Assembly (NCBI RefSeq): GCF_026241095.1
Contig: NZ_JAPFGB010000015.1
Location: 1-64,000, forward strand
DNA: 64,000 nt
Direction of reading: 5' to 3'
Source: Saccharopolyspora sp. NFXS83
GTDB lineage: Bacteria; Actinomycetota; Actinomycetes; Mycobacteriales; Pseudonocardiaceae
A program made the translations under genes and the position numbers. A model generated the notes under the pieces. It was not told where the DNA came from and did no database searches. It saw only the letters and a program-made list of their open reading frames with translations. The first letter of the stretch is position 1. Each line of letters starts with the position of its first letter. Positions 40,088-49,600 of the stretch are shown here, piece after piece.

Positions 40088-41370
40088 GCGCGGAGTTCAC
40101 CGTGCAGGGAAACGGGATCGCCGAACTGGCAGCTGAATTCGGCACCCCGATGTACCTCTACGACGGCGACGAGTTGGCGGGCGGGCTGACCGCGCTGCGC
40201 GAGCGGCTGCACCCGGCGCTGGAGGTGTTCTTCTCGCTCAAGGCGAACCCGAACATCGCGATCTGCCGGCTGCTGCACGAGAACGGGGCGCGCGCCGAGG
40301 TCTCCTCGATGGCGGAGCTGATCACCGCCCGCCGCGCTGGGGTCGAGCCCCGCGACATCCTGTTCCTCGGGCCGGGCAAGAGCCGCGCGGAGATCGAAGC
40401 CTGCCTGGACGAGGACATCTGCGCGATCATCTGCGAGTCCTTCCCGGAACTCGCGGTGATCGACGAGCTCGCGGCGCGTCGCGGCCGGACCGCGCGGGTC
40501 GTGCTGCGGGTGAACCCGAACTTCTCGGTGAAGGGATCCGGCCTGACGATGGGCGGCAAGCCCCGCCAGTTCGGCTTCGACGAGGACCAGCTGCTCGCCG
40601 ATCCGGAACTGGCCGCCTGCCACCCGCACGTGCGGCTGATGGGGGTCCAGGTCTACATGGGCACCCGGATCCTGTCCGAGGACAGCGTCGCGGAGAACAC
40701 CCGGCAGATCCTGGAGCTGGCCGACCGGCTCTCCGCGCACCTGGGCTTCACGCCCGAGCTGGTGGACGTCGGCGGAGGACTCGGCGTGGCCTACTTCGAC
40801 GGCGAGTCCGACCTGGACGTGGACGTGCTCACCGGGCTGGTGAACCCGCTGATCGACGACTTCGCCGCGCGGCACCCCGGGACCAGGCTGGTGATGGAGC
40901 TGGGCCGGTTCCTCACCGCGAAGGCCGGTACCTACGTCACCCGCGTGCAGTACGTGAAGACCTCGCACGGGGAGCGGTTCGCCGTCGCCGACGGCGGCAC
41001 CAACCACCACATGGCCGCGGTGGGCATCGGGTCCTTCGTGAAGCGGAACTTCCCGATCCGGGTGCTGGACCGCTGGGACGAGCCCGCGAGCGAGACCTGG
41101 AACATCACCGGGCCGCTGTGCACCCCGAACGACGTGATCGGCAAGAAGGTCGAGCTGCCGCCGCTGCGGGCGGGCGACCTGATCGGGGTGCTGCGCTCCG
41201 GTGCCTACGGGCCCAGCGCCTCCCCGGTGCTGTTCCTCAGCCACGGCCACCCGGCCGAGGTGCTGGTCCGCGACGGTCGCGCGCGGCTGGTGCGCCGCCG
41301 CGACGAGCCCGCGGACCTGCTGCGGGCGCAGGAACCGGAGGACGCGCCCGCCGAGCCGGTGCGCTCCTGA
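40084..41370 (+). CDS. PLP-dependent fold-type III decarboxylase (BtrK-like aminoacyl-ACP decarboxylase)
   Basis: A 428-residue alanine-racemase-fold decarboxylase: PLP lysine Lys53 in VFFSLKANPN, HGAR-like AEVSSMAEL, ELVDVGGGLGVAYF (Gly-rich PLP phosphate loop), VMELGRFLTAKAGTYVT, and the GPLCTPNDVIG cysteine segment of the DapDC/ODC family. In the BtrK branch the substrate is an ACP-bound amino acid (Glu to gamma-aminobutyryl). ATG 40084 overlaps the ATP-grasp stop. It is followed 32 bp later by an ACP, supporting a carrier-bound substrate rather than free lysine/diaminopimelate. Confidence 0.75.
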   Translation: MSAEFTVQGNGIAELAAEFGTPMYLYDGDELAGGLTALRERLHPALEVFFSLKANPNIAICRLLHENGARAEVSSMAELITARRAGVEPRDILFLGPGKSRAEIEACLDEDICAIICESFPELAVIDELAARRGRTARVVLRVNPNFSVKGSGLTMGGKPRQFGFDEDQLLADPELAACHPHVRLMGVQVYMGTRILSEDSVAENTRQILELADRLSAHLGFTPELVDVGGGLGVAYFDGESDLDVDVLTGLVNPLIDDFAARHPGTRLVMELGRFLTAKAGTYVTRVQYVKTSHGERFAVADGGTNHHMAAVGIGSFVKRNFPIRVLDRWDEPASETWNITGPLCTPNDVIGKKVELPPLRAGDLIGVLRSGAYGPSASPVLFLSHGHPAEVLVRDGRARLVRRRDEPADLLRAQEPEDAPAEPVRS

Positions 41371-41402
41371 CCGACGACAACCCACCTGGAGAGGGCGATC
41401 CC

Positions 41403-41678
41403 ATGCCGCAGAACCCCACCACCACTCCCGATCGCGCGACCACCGTGACGAGCGTGATCAACGAGCTCAAGGCGGTGCTGGACTACGAACTGCCCGAGCT
41501 CACCGAGCAGTCGAAGATCTTCGAGGAGCTGGGGCTGGACTCCACCGGCGTCTTCGAGCTGATGATGCGGCTGGAGGAGGCGCTGGAAATCGAGTTCGAC
41601 ACCGACAGCCTGGAGATGGGCCACTTCGAGACGGTGGGCACGCTGACCGATTTCGTCCTGGGCGAGTCGGGGAGCTGA
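41403..41678 (+). CDS. Acyl carrier protein for the amino acid unit (BtrI-like)
   Basis: A 91-residue ACP with phosphopantetheine Ser47 in LGLDSTGVFELMMRLEEALEIEFD. It is distinct from the PKS ACP (29450; GADSMG motif), indicating a dedicated carrier. It lies directly after the decarboxylase and likely carries the amino acid and its decarboxylated product. ATG 41403 has GGAGAGG upstream. Confidence 0.88.
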   Translation: MPQNPTTTPDRATTVTSVINELKAVLDYELPELTEQSKIFEELGLDSTGVFELMMRLEEALEIEFDTDSLEMGHFETVGTLTDFVLGESGS

Positions 41679-41680
41679 GC

Positions 41681-42523
41681 GTGTACCGGACTTCGGCGGC
41701 CCCCGCGCCGCGCGGGATCAGCTCCCCGGTGCTGGGGCTGCGCAGCATCGTGCACCGCCGCTTCCCGAAGGGGGAGCACCGGATCGACGACGAGTTCTCG
41801 CTGCGCCACTTCCAGGACCTCACCGCCGCCTACGGGGTGGCGCACCGGCCGGACCTGGCCGAACGCGGCAACCCGTTCGCGGCGATGGCCGCCGCGCTGA
41901 TCACCGAGCACGACCTGGTGGCGGAGCCGGTGCAGCTGGGTGTCGTCGCGCACGCGACGCCGGACCTGGACTGCAGGCTCGCGGCGCCGACCTACCTGTC
42001 CGAGGTGCTGGTGCCGGACGGGCTGACGTTCACGCTCACCGACAACGGGGTGTGCGCCCCGTTCGCCGCGCTGCGGCTGGCGTCCTGCTACGCCCAGCGG
42101 CACGGCTACGAGCGGGCGCTGGTGGTGCTGGCCGACCAGGCCGCGCTGCCCTACGAGCCGGAGTGCTCCCCGGCGGCGGCCGTCCGCGGCGACGCCGCGG
42201 TGGTGCTGCTGCTCGAACGCGACCTGGGACGGCCGCCGGTCGCGGTGCGCGAGCAGCCGGGGGTGGTGCGCGCGGACGTGCCCGCCGCCATCGAGGCCGC
42301 GCTCACCGAGCTGTGCGGCCCGCAGCGGCCGGTGGTCGTGGCCGGTCCCGCGCTGGACCCGGAGCGCGACCTGCCCGGACGCGACGTGCGCCCGGTGGCA
42401 CCGGGCCTGCCGTGCACCGGGGTGTGGGCGGAACTGGCCGGGCGCGGTGGCCCGCTGGCGCTGGTGGACTACGACGAGGCCACCCGCGACCTGGGGGTCT
42501 GCGTGGTTGCGGGGCCGGAGTGA
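41681..42523 (+). CDS. Degenerate, short KAS III-like protein
   Basis: A 280-residue protein about 50 residues shorter than FabH. A KAS III-like N-terminal half is visible (TDNGVCAPFAALRLA at the nucleophile position, VRGDAAVVLLLERD closing the first half). The C-terminal half is shrunken, and the His- and Asn-bearing loops of FabH are not recognisable. It is probably non-elongating: a partner of the KAS III at 37784 or an acyl-transfer protein. GTG 41681 starts 2 nt after the ACP stop; it overlaps the next gene by 4 nt. Confidence 0.6.
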   Translation: MYRTSAAPAPRGISSPVLGLRSIVHRRFPKGEHRIDDEFSLRHFQDLTAAYGVAHRPDLAERGNPFAAMAAALITEHDLVAEPVQLGVVAHATPDLDCRLAAPTYLSEVLVPDGLTFTLTDNGVCAPFAALRLASCYAQRHGYERALVVLADQAALPYEPECSPAAAVRGDAAVVLLLERDLGRPPVAVREQPGVVRADVPAAIEAALTELCGPQRPVVVAGPALDPERDLPGRDVRPVAPGLPCTGVWAELAGRGGPLALVDYDEATRDLGVCVVAGPE

Positions 42524-43113
42524 CGGGCACGATCCGGGAACTGGGCCCGCTGCTGCGCGGGTGCGCGCGGCAGGAGGGCCTGGCCCCGGCGCTGACCGGG
42601 CTCCACGCGGAGCTGAGTCCGCGAGCACCGCACCACGGGCCCACCGGGTTCGCGGTGGCACCCGCGGAACTCGCCGGCGGCGGCGCGGAACGCACCGAGC
42701 GGTTGCCCGGCGGCGAGGTCGTGGTGCTGCGCGGGGAACCCGGCGCCGAACCGGCGAGCTGGGGCGAGGCGGTGCTGTGGCTGCGGCTCGGGTCGTCCGA
42801 GGCGCTGCGGGAGGCCGCCGTCGGCTACCTCGGCGAGCGCACGTCCGGGGACTCCGCGCTGCTGCACCGGCAACTGGTGCGCGCGCAGCTCGCCGAGGCG
42901 CTCACCGGGCAGCTGGAGGTGCGGGCCGTGCTGGACCGGTCCGAGCCGCGCACCGCCGCCGACCTGGCTCACGCCCACGACCGGCTCAGTGCCGCCGACC
43001 GCGGCTTGGCGCGGCTACTCGGCGCGAGCGGTTACCTGCTCGGCGGGCCCGGGCACGTCGCGGACGTCTCCGCGCTGCTCGCCGCCGCCTACGCGCACCC
43101 GGAGGAGCCATGA
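42520..43113 (+). CDS. Unrecognised 197-residue protein (possible acyl-CoA-dehydrogenase-like helical fragment)
   Basis: I do not recognise this protein. The second half (about 95-190) is helical and vaguely resembles the C-terminal helical domain of acyl-CoA dehydrogenases (LLHRQLVRAQLAEALTGQLEVRAVL, LLGASGYLLGGPG). The first half is Gly/Ala/Glu-rich without motifs. It overlaps both neighbours by 4 nt (GTG 42520; ATG 43110 of the dehydrogenase), so it likely forms a complex with the acyl-CoA dehydrogenase or the KAS III-like protein. Confidence 0.55.
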   Translation: MTGTIRELGPLLRGCARQEGLAPALTGLHAELSPRAPHHGPTGFAVAPAELAGGGAERTERLPGGEVVVLRGEPGAEPASWGEAVLWLRLGSSEALREAAVGYLGERTSGDSALLHRQLVRAQLAEALTGQLEVRAVLDRSEPRTAADLAHAHDRLSAADRGLARLLGASGYLLGGPGHVADVSALLAAAYAHPEEP

Positions 43114-44273
43114 CCGACCGCTGGTACCGGGAGCTGCGGCAGCGGTTCCGGGATCTGGGCGCGGACCTGCGCCCGCACGCTCTGGAGCTGGACCGCGATC
43201 CGGAGGCGATCCGGGAGCACTTCGACCTGCCTGCCGTGCGCTACCTGGCCGCGATGGGCGTTCCGCCGGAGTACGGCCACGATCCGGAGCCGATCGCGGG
43301 CAGGCCCTGCCACGGCGCGCTGGCCCGGGAACGCGTCGTGATCATGGAAGAGCTGGCCGCGGCCGACGCGGGGATGCTCGTGGCCGCGCCGGGCCCGCTG
43401 CTGGCCGGGGTGCTGGTCGGCCTGGTCGCCGACGAGCGGCAGCGCGAGCTGTTCTACGGCCGGATGCTGGGTAGTCCGTTGTGGACGTTCTTCGCGCTGA
43501 CCGAACCGGACCGCGGCTCCGACGCCGCCGGGCTCACCACCGCGCTGCGGCCCGCCGAAGACGGCGGATATCTGCTCACCGGGGCGAAGCGCTACGTCGG
43601 CAACGCGTGCCGCGCGCAGCTCGGCGTGGTCTTCGCCCGCACCGGACCCGGCCCGCTGGGCATCGTGCCGGTGCTGCTGGAGACCCCGGCCGAAGGCTTC
43701 ACCGCCGAACCGCTGCCCAGCATCGGGTTGCGCGGGGCGCGGATCAGCTCCATCGAGCTGGACGGGGTGCGGGTGCCCGAGGAGAACGTGCTCGGGCGGA
43801 ACCTGTCGCCGACCCGGCGCGGCATGTGGGCGTTCGTGCAGACCTTCAACCTGCTGCGCCCCGGCGTCGCGGCGATCGGCGTGGGCATGGCGCGCGCCGC
43901 CCACGAGTACGTGCTCGCGCACCGCCGCGCGCCGTCCAAGGACGAGCGGCACCGGATCGACGCGCTGGGCAGGCGCATCGACGGCGCCCGCGCGCTGACC
44001 GAACAGGCGGCCGACGCGGTGGACGCGCGCACCGCGGACGGGCACCTCGCCTCGGCCGCGAAGCTGCGCGCCGGGAACCTCGCCGAGGAGGCCGCGCTGC
44101 TGGCCTGCGAGTTCTTCGGCCCCGCAGCCCGGCTGGAGCATCCGCTGCTGGACAAGCTGGTGCGGGATTCGAAGTCCCTGGAGTTCATCGAGGGCACCAC
44201 CCACATGCAGCAGCTCAACCTCGCGCAAGGCCTCATCTCGGGGAAGGTCGACGGGGCCCGGCGCTCCGCGTAG
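43110..44273 (+). CDS. Acyl-CoA (acyl-ACP) dehydrogenase
   Basis: A 387-residue FAD-dependent acyl-CoA dehydrogenase: FALTEPDRGSDAAGLTTALRP (FAD/substrate loop), LLTGAKRYVGNACRAQLGVV, GARISSIELDGVRVPEENVLG, and a C-terminal EFIEGTTHMQQLNLAQGL with the family's catalytic-region Glu. Next to a carrier-bound amino acid pathway it probably oxidises an aminoacyl-ACP to its alpha,beta-unsaturated form. It is the last gene of the SARP-controlled operon from 37784, all coupled by overlaps. Confidence 0.82.
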   Translation: MTDRWYRELRQRFRDLGADLRPHALELDRDPEAIREHFDLPAVRYLAAMGVPPEYGHDPEPIAGRPCHGALARERVVIMEELAAADAGMLVAAPGPLLAGVLVGLVADERQRELFYGRMLGSPLWTFFALTEPDRGSDAAGLTTALRPAEDGGYLLTGAKRYVGNACRAQLGVVFARTGPGPLGIVPVLLETPAEGFTAEPLPSIGLRGARISSIELDGVRVPEENVLGRNLSPTRRGMWAFVQTFNLLRPGVAAIGVGMARAAHEYVLAHRRAPSKDERHRIDALGRRIDGARALTEQAADAVDARTADGHLASAAKLRAGNLAEEAALLACEFFGPAARLEHPLLDKLVRDSKSLEFIEGTTHMQQLNLAQGLISGKVDGARRSA

Positions 44274-44418
44274 CGGGCGGGTGCCTGCGCTGCCGCTTCC
44301 CCGGTGTTCGCGTGCGGCCGACCTGGAACCGCCATCCCTCGCGAGGAAACCGCCGCGGCCCCGCGGCGGTGCCGATTGCGTGCCCGGGGCTGCTTCGCGG
44401 ACGACGACCGACCGGGCT

Positions 44419-44447
44419 CGTCAGCTTGAAGTCAGCTTGGTGTCAGC
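44419..44447 (+). promoter_or_regulatory. SARP operator 2: three NGTCAGC heptamers at 11-bp spacing
   Basis: CGTCAGC (44419-44425), AGTCAGC (44430-44436) and TGTCAGC (44441-44447) are exactly 11 bp apart, with AGCAT starting 11 bp past the last base, as at operator 3. It drives the Dap/NRPS operon. The remainder of the 332-bp gap 44274-44605 holds no gene I can support. Confidence 0.8.
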
Positions 44448-44605
44448 GGGCAGGAGCAGCATCGGGAGAGCCGGTGCGGGAAGGCGGTCGCGAGACCGGA
44501 ATTCCGCGTCGCAGCGGGAGATCCCCGGCACCGGCTGAGCGCGCCGCGAGGCCGCCCGCAGCCACGCCGGCCCAGCCGGGCCGCCCGAGCAGCAACGGAG
44601 ACCCC

Positions 44606-45637
44606 ATGCCCGAGAGACCGACGTTCGCGGTGGTGCCCGGCGCGCAGGTGCACGAGGTGCTCAGCGGCCGGGAGCGCGAGCTGGTGGACCTGGTCGCCGA
44701 CACCTACCGGCTGCACGGCGCCGGGGACACGGTGAACCCGCCGTCCTACTTCCTGCGCTTCCCGGACCGGCCGGAGTCGCGGATCATCGCGCTGCCGGCC
44801 TCGGTCGGCGGAGCCGTCGCGGTGGACGGCGTCAAGTGGATCTCCAGCTTCCCGCGCAACATCGACTCCGGACTGCCGCGCGCCTCGGCGGTGCTGGTGC
44901 TCAACGACCCGGCCACCGGTTATCCGCTGGCGTGCCTGGAGAGCTCCATCATCAGCGCCGTGCGCACCGCGGCCTCGGCGGCGCTGGCCGCCGACCGGCT
45001 CAGCGCGGAGGGCCGCAGGCCGCGCCGGGTCGGGTTCGTGGGCACCGGCCTGATCGCCCGCTACATCCACACCTACCTGCTCGGCTCGGGCTGGGACTTC
45101 GACGAGGTCGGGGTGCACGACCTCGACGCCGAGCACGCCGAGGGGTTCCGGTCCTACCTGGAGACCACCGGTTCCGCGGGCCGGGTCAAGGTGCACGGCG
45201 GCTGCGAGGAACTGGTGCGCGCCAGCGACCTCGTCGTGTTCGCCACCGTCGCCGGGACCCCGCACGTGTCCGAGCCCGCCTGGTTCGGGCACGCGCCGCT
45301 GGTGCTGCACGTGTCGCTGCGCGACCTGTCGCCGGAGGTGGTGCTGGCCGCGCAGAACGTGGTGGACGACGTGGAGCACTGCCTCAAGGCGAACACCTCG
45401 GTGCACCTGGCCGAGCAGCGCACCGGGCGACGGGACTTCCTCGACGGCACCCTCGCCGAGGTGATGGACGGCCGCGTCCGGCTGAACGCGGAGCGGCCGG
45501 TGGTGTTCTCGCCGTTCGGTCTCGGCGTGCTGGACCTCGCGGTGGGCAAGTACGTCCACGACGAGCTGGCCCGCGGCGGCGGGTTGCGGGTGGTCGAGGA
45601 CTTCTTCTACGAGCTGGATCGCTACGGGAAGCGCTGA
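44606..45637 (+). CDS. SbnB-like N-(2-amino-2-carboxyethyl)-L-glutamate dehydrogenase (Dap biosynthesis)
   Basis: A 343-residue ornithine cyclodeaminase/mu-crystallin-family protein: GVKWISSFPRNIDSGLPRASAVLVLNDPATGYPLACLES, Rossmann loop GFVGTGLIARYIHTYLL, and VDDVEHCLKANTSVHLAEQ near the C-terminus. Next to an SbnA-like enzyme this family oxidatively hydrolyses N-(2-amino-2-carboxyethyl)-L-glutamate to L-2,3-diaminopropionate, 2-oxoglutarate and NADH (staphyloferrin B pathway). It heads the NRPS operon, so Dap is likely an NRPS substrate. ATG 44606 has CGGAGACC upstream. Confidence 0.82.
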   Translation: MPERPTFAVVPGAQVHEVLSGRERELVDLVADTYRLHGAGDTVNPPSYFLRFPDRPESRIIALPASVGGAVAVDGVKWISSFPRNIDSGLPRASAVLVLNDPATGYPLACLESSIISAVRTAASAALAADRLSAEGRRPRRVGFVGTGLIARYIHTYLLGSGWDFDEVGVHDLDAEHAEGFRSYLETTGSAGRVKVHGGCEELVRASDLVVFATVAGTPHVSEPAWFGHAPLVLHVSLRDLSPEVVLAAQNVVDDVEHCLKANTSVHLAEQRTGRRDFLDGTLAEVMDGRVRLNAERPVVFSPFGLGVLDLAVGKYVHDELARGGGLRVVEDFFYELDRYGKR

Positions 45638-45668
45638 GCCTCGGCTCGGCGTGGGCGGGAGACATCGC

Positions 45669-46658
45669 GTGCCTGTCATCACGAGACCGCACGAGTTCAA
45701 CGTGGACGACCTCTACGTGGACCTGCTGCGGGTGACCGGCCACCGGTTGTTCCTCAAGTGCGAGGGGTTCAACTTCGCCGGTTCCATCAAGCTGAAGGCT
45801 GCCGCCGAGATGATCGCCGCGGCCGAACGAGCGGGGCAGCTCGCCCCCGGCACGATGCTGGTCGAGAGCTCATCCGGGAACCTCGGCGTGGCGCTGAGCA
45901 TGGTCGCCGCCAGCCGCGGCTACCGGTTCGTCTGCGTCACCGACGCGCGCTGCAACCTGGGCGCGCGGCAGCTGATGCAGTCGCTGGGCGCCGAGGTGCA
46001 GGTGATCGGCGAACCGGACGCCGAGGGCGGGCTGCTCGGCGCGCGGCTGCGCCGGGTGAAGCGGATCTGCGCGGAGAACGAGGGCAGCATCTGGCTCAAC
46101 CAGTACGCGAATCCGGCGAACTGGCTCGCGCACTACCGCGCGACCGGGCCGGAAGTGCTGCGCGACTTCCCGGACCTGGACGTGCTGTTCGTCGGCGCAG
46201 GCACCACCGGGACGTTGATGGGCTGCGCGCGCTACCTGCGCGAGGTGCGGCCCGCGGTGCGGGTGGTGGCGATCGACTCGGAGGGCTCGGTCACCTTCGG
46301 CACCCCGCCCGCCCCGCGCATGATCCCCGGGCTGGGCACCGGGGTCCGCCCGCAGCTGCTCGACGAGTCCTTCGTGGACGACGTGGTGCACGTGGCGGAG
46401 GTGGACACGGTGCGCACGGCGCGGCGGCTGGTGGCCGACGGATTCGTGTTCGGCGGCTCCACCGGGACCGTGGTGTGCGGCGCGGCCCGGTGGCTGGAGC
46501 GCAACGGCGCCGGACCGGAGACGACCGCCGTGGCGCTCGCCCCGGATCTGGGGGAGCGGTACCTGGACACGGTGCACAACGAGCAGTGGGTCAGCGACAT
46601 CTACGGCGCGGACGCGATCGCCTCGGCCGATCTCGGCGGAGGGGTGACCGGGGCGTGA
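45669..46658 (+). CDS. SbnA-like N-(2-amino-2-carboxyethyl)-L-glutamate synthase (Dap biosynthesis)
   Basis: A 329-residue cysteine-synthase-fold PLP enzyme: PLP lysine in [32 protein letters not shown] substrate loop, [16 protein letters not shown] phosphate-binding loop and [15 protein letters not shown]. SbnA joins O-phospho-L-serine and L-glutamate. Pairing with the SbnB-like gene 31 bp upstream supports Dap over cysteine synthesis. GTG 45669 is chosen with GGGAGA upstream; GTG 45651 would add six residues. NRPS follows 19 bp later. Confidence 0.82.
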   Translation: MPVITRPHEFNVDDLYVDLLRVTGHRLFLKCEGFNFAGSIKLKAAAEMIAAAERAGQLAPGTMLVESSSGNLGVALSMVAASRGYRFVCVTDARCNLGARQLMQSLGAEVQVIGEPDAEGGLLGARLRRVKRICAENEGSIWLNQYANPANWLAHYRATGPEVLRDFPDLDVLFVGAGTTGTLMGCARYLREVRPAVRVVAIDSEGSVTFGTPPAPRMIPGLGTGVRPQLLDESFVDDVVHVAEVDTVRTARRLVADGFVFGGSTGTVVCGAARWLERNGAGPETTAVALAPDLGERYLDTVHNEQWVSDIYGADAIASADLGGGVTGA

Positions 46659-46677
46659 AGTCTTCGAGGAGAGTGCG

Positions 46678-49600
46678 ATGACGGCAGTCGAGACGCCGAG
46701 CCTGCCGCTTTCGGCGGGACAGCGGGACATCTGGTTCGACGAGGTGGCGGCGGCGAGCGGCGGCTCCGGCGGGAGCGCCGCGTGCAAATCCGGCGGGAGC
46801 GCCGCATACAACACCGCCGGGTACCTGGACATCTCCGGGCCGTTGGACGTGGAGCTGTTCACCCGCGCGGTCGCCGGGCTGGTGGCCGAAGCCGAGTGCA
46901 TGCGCTGCCGCTTCACCGAGGTCGACGGCGAACCCCGGCAGTGCGTGGAACCGCTGCCCGAGCCGCCGCTGCAGCTGCGCGACTTCAGCGGCGAGGCCGA
47001 TCCGGCCGCCGCCGCGCGGGACTGGATCGCCGCGGAGCTGGACCGCCCGTTCTCGCTCACCGAGTTCCCGCTGTTCCGGCTGGCCCTGGTGCGGGTCGGG
47101 CCGGACCGGGTGTTCTTCTCGATGTGCATCCACCACCTGCTGTGCGACGGGTTCAGCCAGGTGGTCTTCTGGCGCAGGCTGGGCGAGCTCTACGACGCGC
47201 TGCTCGCCGGTGAGTCCGCTGTGGACGGTGCACTGCCCCCGCTGCGGGAGCTGATCGACGCCGAGGCCTCCTACGCGGTGTCCGGGCAGGCCGACCGGGA
47301 CCGCGAGTTCTGGGCGAAGCGCTTCCCGCGGACTCCCGAGCTGGTCACGCTCTCGCGCGTGGACGCCGCGCCCGCGCAGCGCTTCCACCGCGCCACCGAG
47401 GTGGTGGGCCGGCGGGTGCTGGAGCGGGTGCAGGCCGCCGCGCGCGAGGCGAAGGTGACCGTGCCGACCGTGCTGCTGGCCGCCTTCGGCGTCTACACCC
47501 AGCGGATGGTGGGCGGGCCGGACGTGCTGCTGTCGATGCCGGTGACCGCGCGGGTCAACCGCCGGATGCGCGCGATCCCGGGCATGGTGAACAACTACGT
47601 GCCGCTGCGGCTGCGGGTGCACCCCGAGATGTCCCGGGCGGAACTGCTCAAGCAGCTCTCCGGCGAGCTCGCCGGAGCGATCAAGCACCAGCGGCACCGG
47701 GTCAGCCGGATCCGGCAGGGCATGGGACTGGCCAGCGACGACAACCGGCCGTTCGGTCCGTTCGTGAACGTGCTGCCGCAGGAGACCCGCCCCAGCCTGG
47801 GCGACTGCGAGGTCGTGGTGCACAACCTGTCCACCGGGCTCGTCGACGACCTGGAGGTCACCGTCGTCGACGCCCCCGACGGCGGGGTGGAGGTGCACCT
47901 GAGCGCGAACCGCGCCCGGTACTCCGAGCGGGAGACCCGGGAGCACTCGGCCCGGTTCTGCGCGTTCCTGCGCCGGTTCGCCGAGCTGGACCCGGGTGGC
48001 AGGCTCGCGCAGCTGGAGCTGGTCGGCGAACGGGAGCGGGAGCGGCTGCTGCGCGTCGGCACCGGACCGGACGGGCCGGTGGAACCGGTGGACGTCGTCG
48101 CGCGGGTGCGCGAGCGCGCCGCGCGCACCCCGGACGCGGTCGCGGTCGCCGACGACGCGGGCGAATTGGGCTACGCGGAGCTGGTGGCTCGGGCGAGCGC
48201 CGTCTCGCGGCGGGTGTCGCCGGGTGTGGCCGGGGTGCTGGCCGCGCCGGGGACCGGGTTCGTCACGGCGGTGCTGGGCGTGCTCGGTTCGGGCGCGGCG
48301 TTCCTGCCGCTGGACGTGAACGCGCCCGCGGGGCGCACCGCGGGGCTGATCGCGGACGCGGGGTGCGCCTGCCTGATCACCGATGCCGCGCACCGCGAGC
48401 TCGCCGCCGAGGTGGCCGGCTCGGCGGAGGTGCTGGAGCTGGACGGCGCCGCCGACGCGGAGCTCGCCCCGGCTCTGGGCTCCGACCTGGACCTCGGGTA
48501 CGTGATCTTCACGTCGGGCTCCACCGGCCGCCCGAAGGGCGCGATGGTCCACCGGCGCGGCATGACAAACCACCTGCTCGCCAAGGTGGAGGACCTGGCC
48601 CTGGTCGCGGACGACGTGCTGGTGCACAACGCCCCGGTCACCTTCGACATCGCCGTCTGGCAGATGCTCGCGGGCCTGCTCACCGGCTCCCGGGTCCGGG
48701 TGGTGCGGCGGGACGTTGCCGCCGACCCGGACTCGCTGTTCCCGCTGGCAGCGGCGGAGTCCGTGACGGTGCTGGAGGTGGTGCCCTCGCTGCTGCGGGC
48801 CGCGCTGGACGGCTGGGACGCCGGGCTCGCGGTGCCCGCGCTGTCCGCGCTGCGCCTGCTGGTCGTCACCGGCGAGCCGCTGCCGCCGGACCTGTGCACC
48901 CGGTGGTTCGCCCGGTTCCCGGGCATCCCGCTGGTGAACGCCTACGGGCCGACCGAGTGCTCCGACGACGTCACGCACGGCGCGTTCTCCGCAGGGGAGC
49001 AGGAGTTCGGCGTGCGGGTGCCGATCGGGCGCCCGGTGCGCCGCACGAGCCTCTACGTGCTCGGCGACCAGCTGCGTCCGGTGCCGCAGGGCGTGCCGGG
49101 GGAGCTCTACGTCGGTGGCACCGGCGTCGGTCGCGGTTACCTCGGCGACCCGGCCAAGACGGCGCTCGCGTTCCTGCCGGACCCGTTCGCCGCCGACGGC
49201 TCCCGGATGTACCGCACCGGAGACCGCGTCGTGCTGCGCGCCGACGGGCAGCTGGAGTTCCTGGAGCGCCGCGACTTCCAGGTGAAGATCCGCGGCCACC
49301 GCATCGAACTCGGCGAGATCGAGGTCGCGCTGCGCGAGGTCGCGGGCGTGGCCGACGCCGCCGTCGCGGTGGTGCCGGACCCGGCCGGGCACAAGCGGCT
49401 CGTCGCCTACCTGGTGCCGACCGAGCCCGGAACGCCGCTGGACACCGCGCGGGTGCGCGCGGACCTCGGCGCCGCGCTGCCGTCGTACATGGTCCCGGCG
49501 GTGGCGTTGACCTTGGACCGGTTGCCGTTGACGGGGAATGGAAAAGTGGATCGCACAGCGCTGCCCAAGCCGGAACTCACCGCCGCCTCGGCCACCCGCT

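Noticed and set aside
40084-41370. Diaminopimelate decarboxylase (LysA)
   Set aside because: The fold matches, but coupling to an ATP-grasp ligase and an ACP and location in a SARP-controlled operon argue for the BtrK-type role.
45669-46658. Cysteine synthase
   Set aside because: The fold matches, but pairing with the ornithine-cyclodeaminase-like gene ahead of an NRPS is the SbnA/SbnB Dap arrangement.
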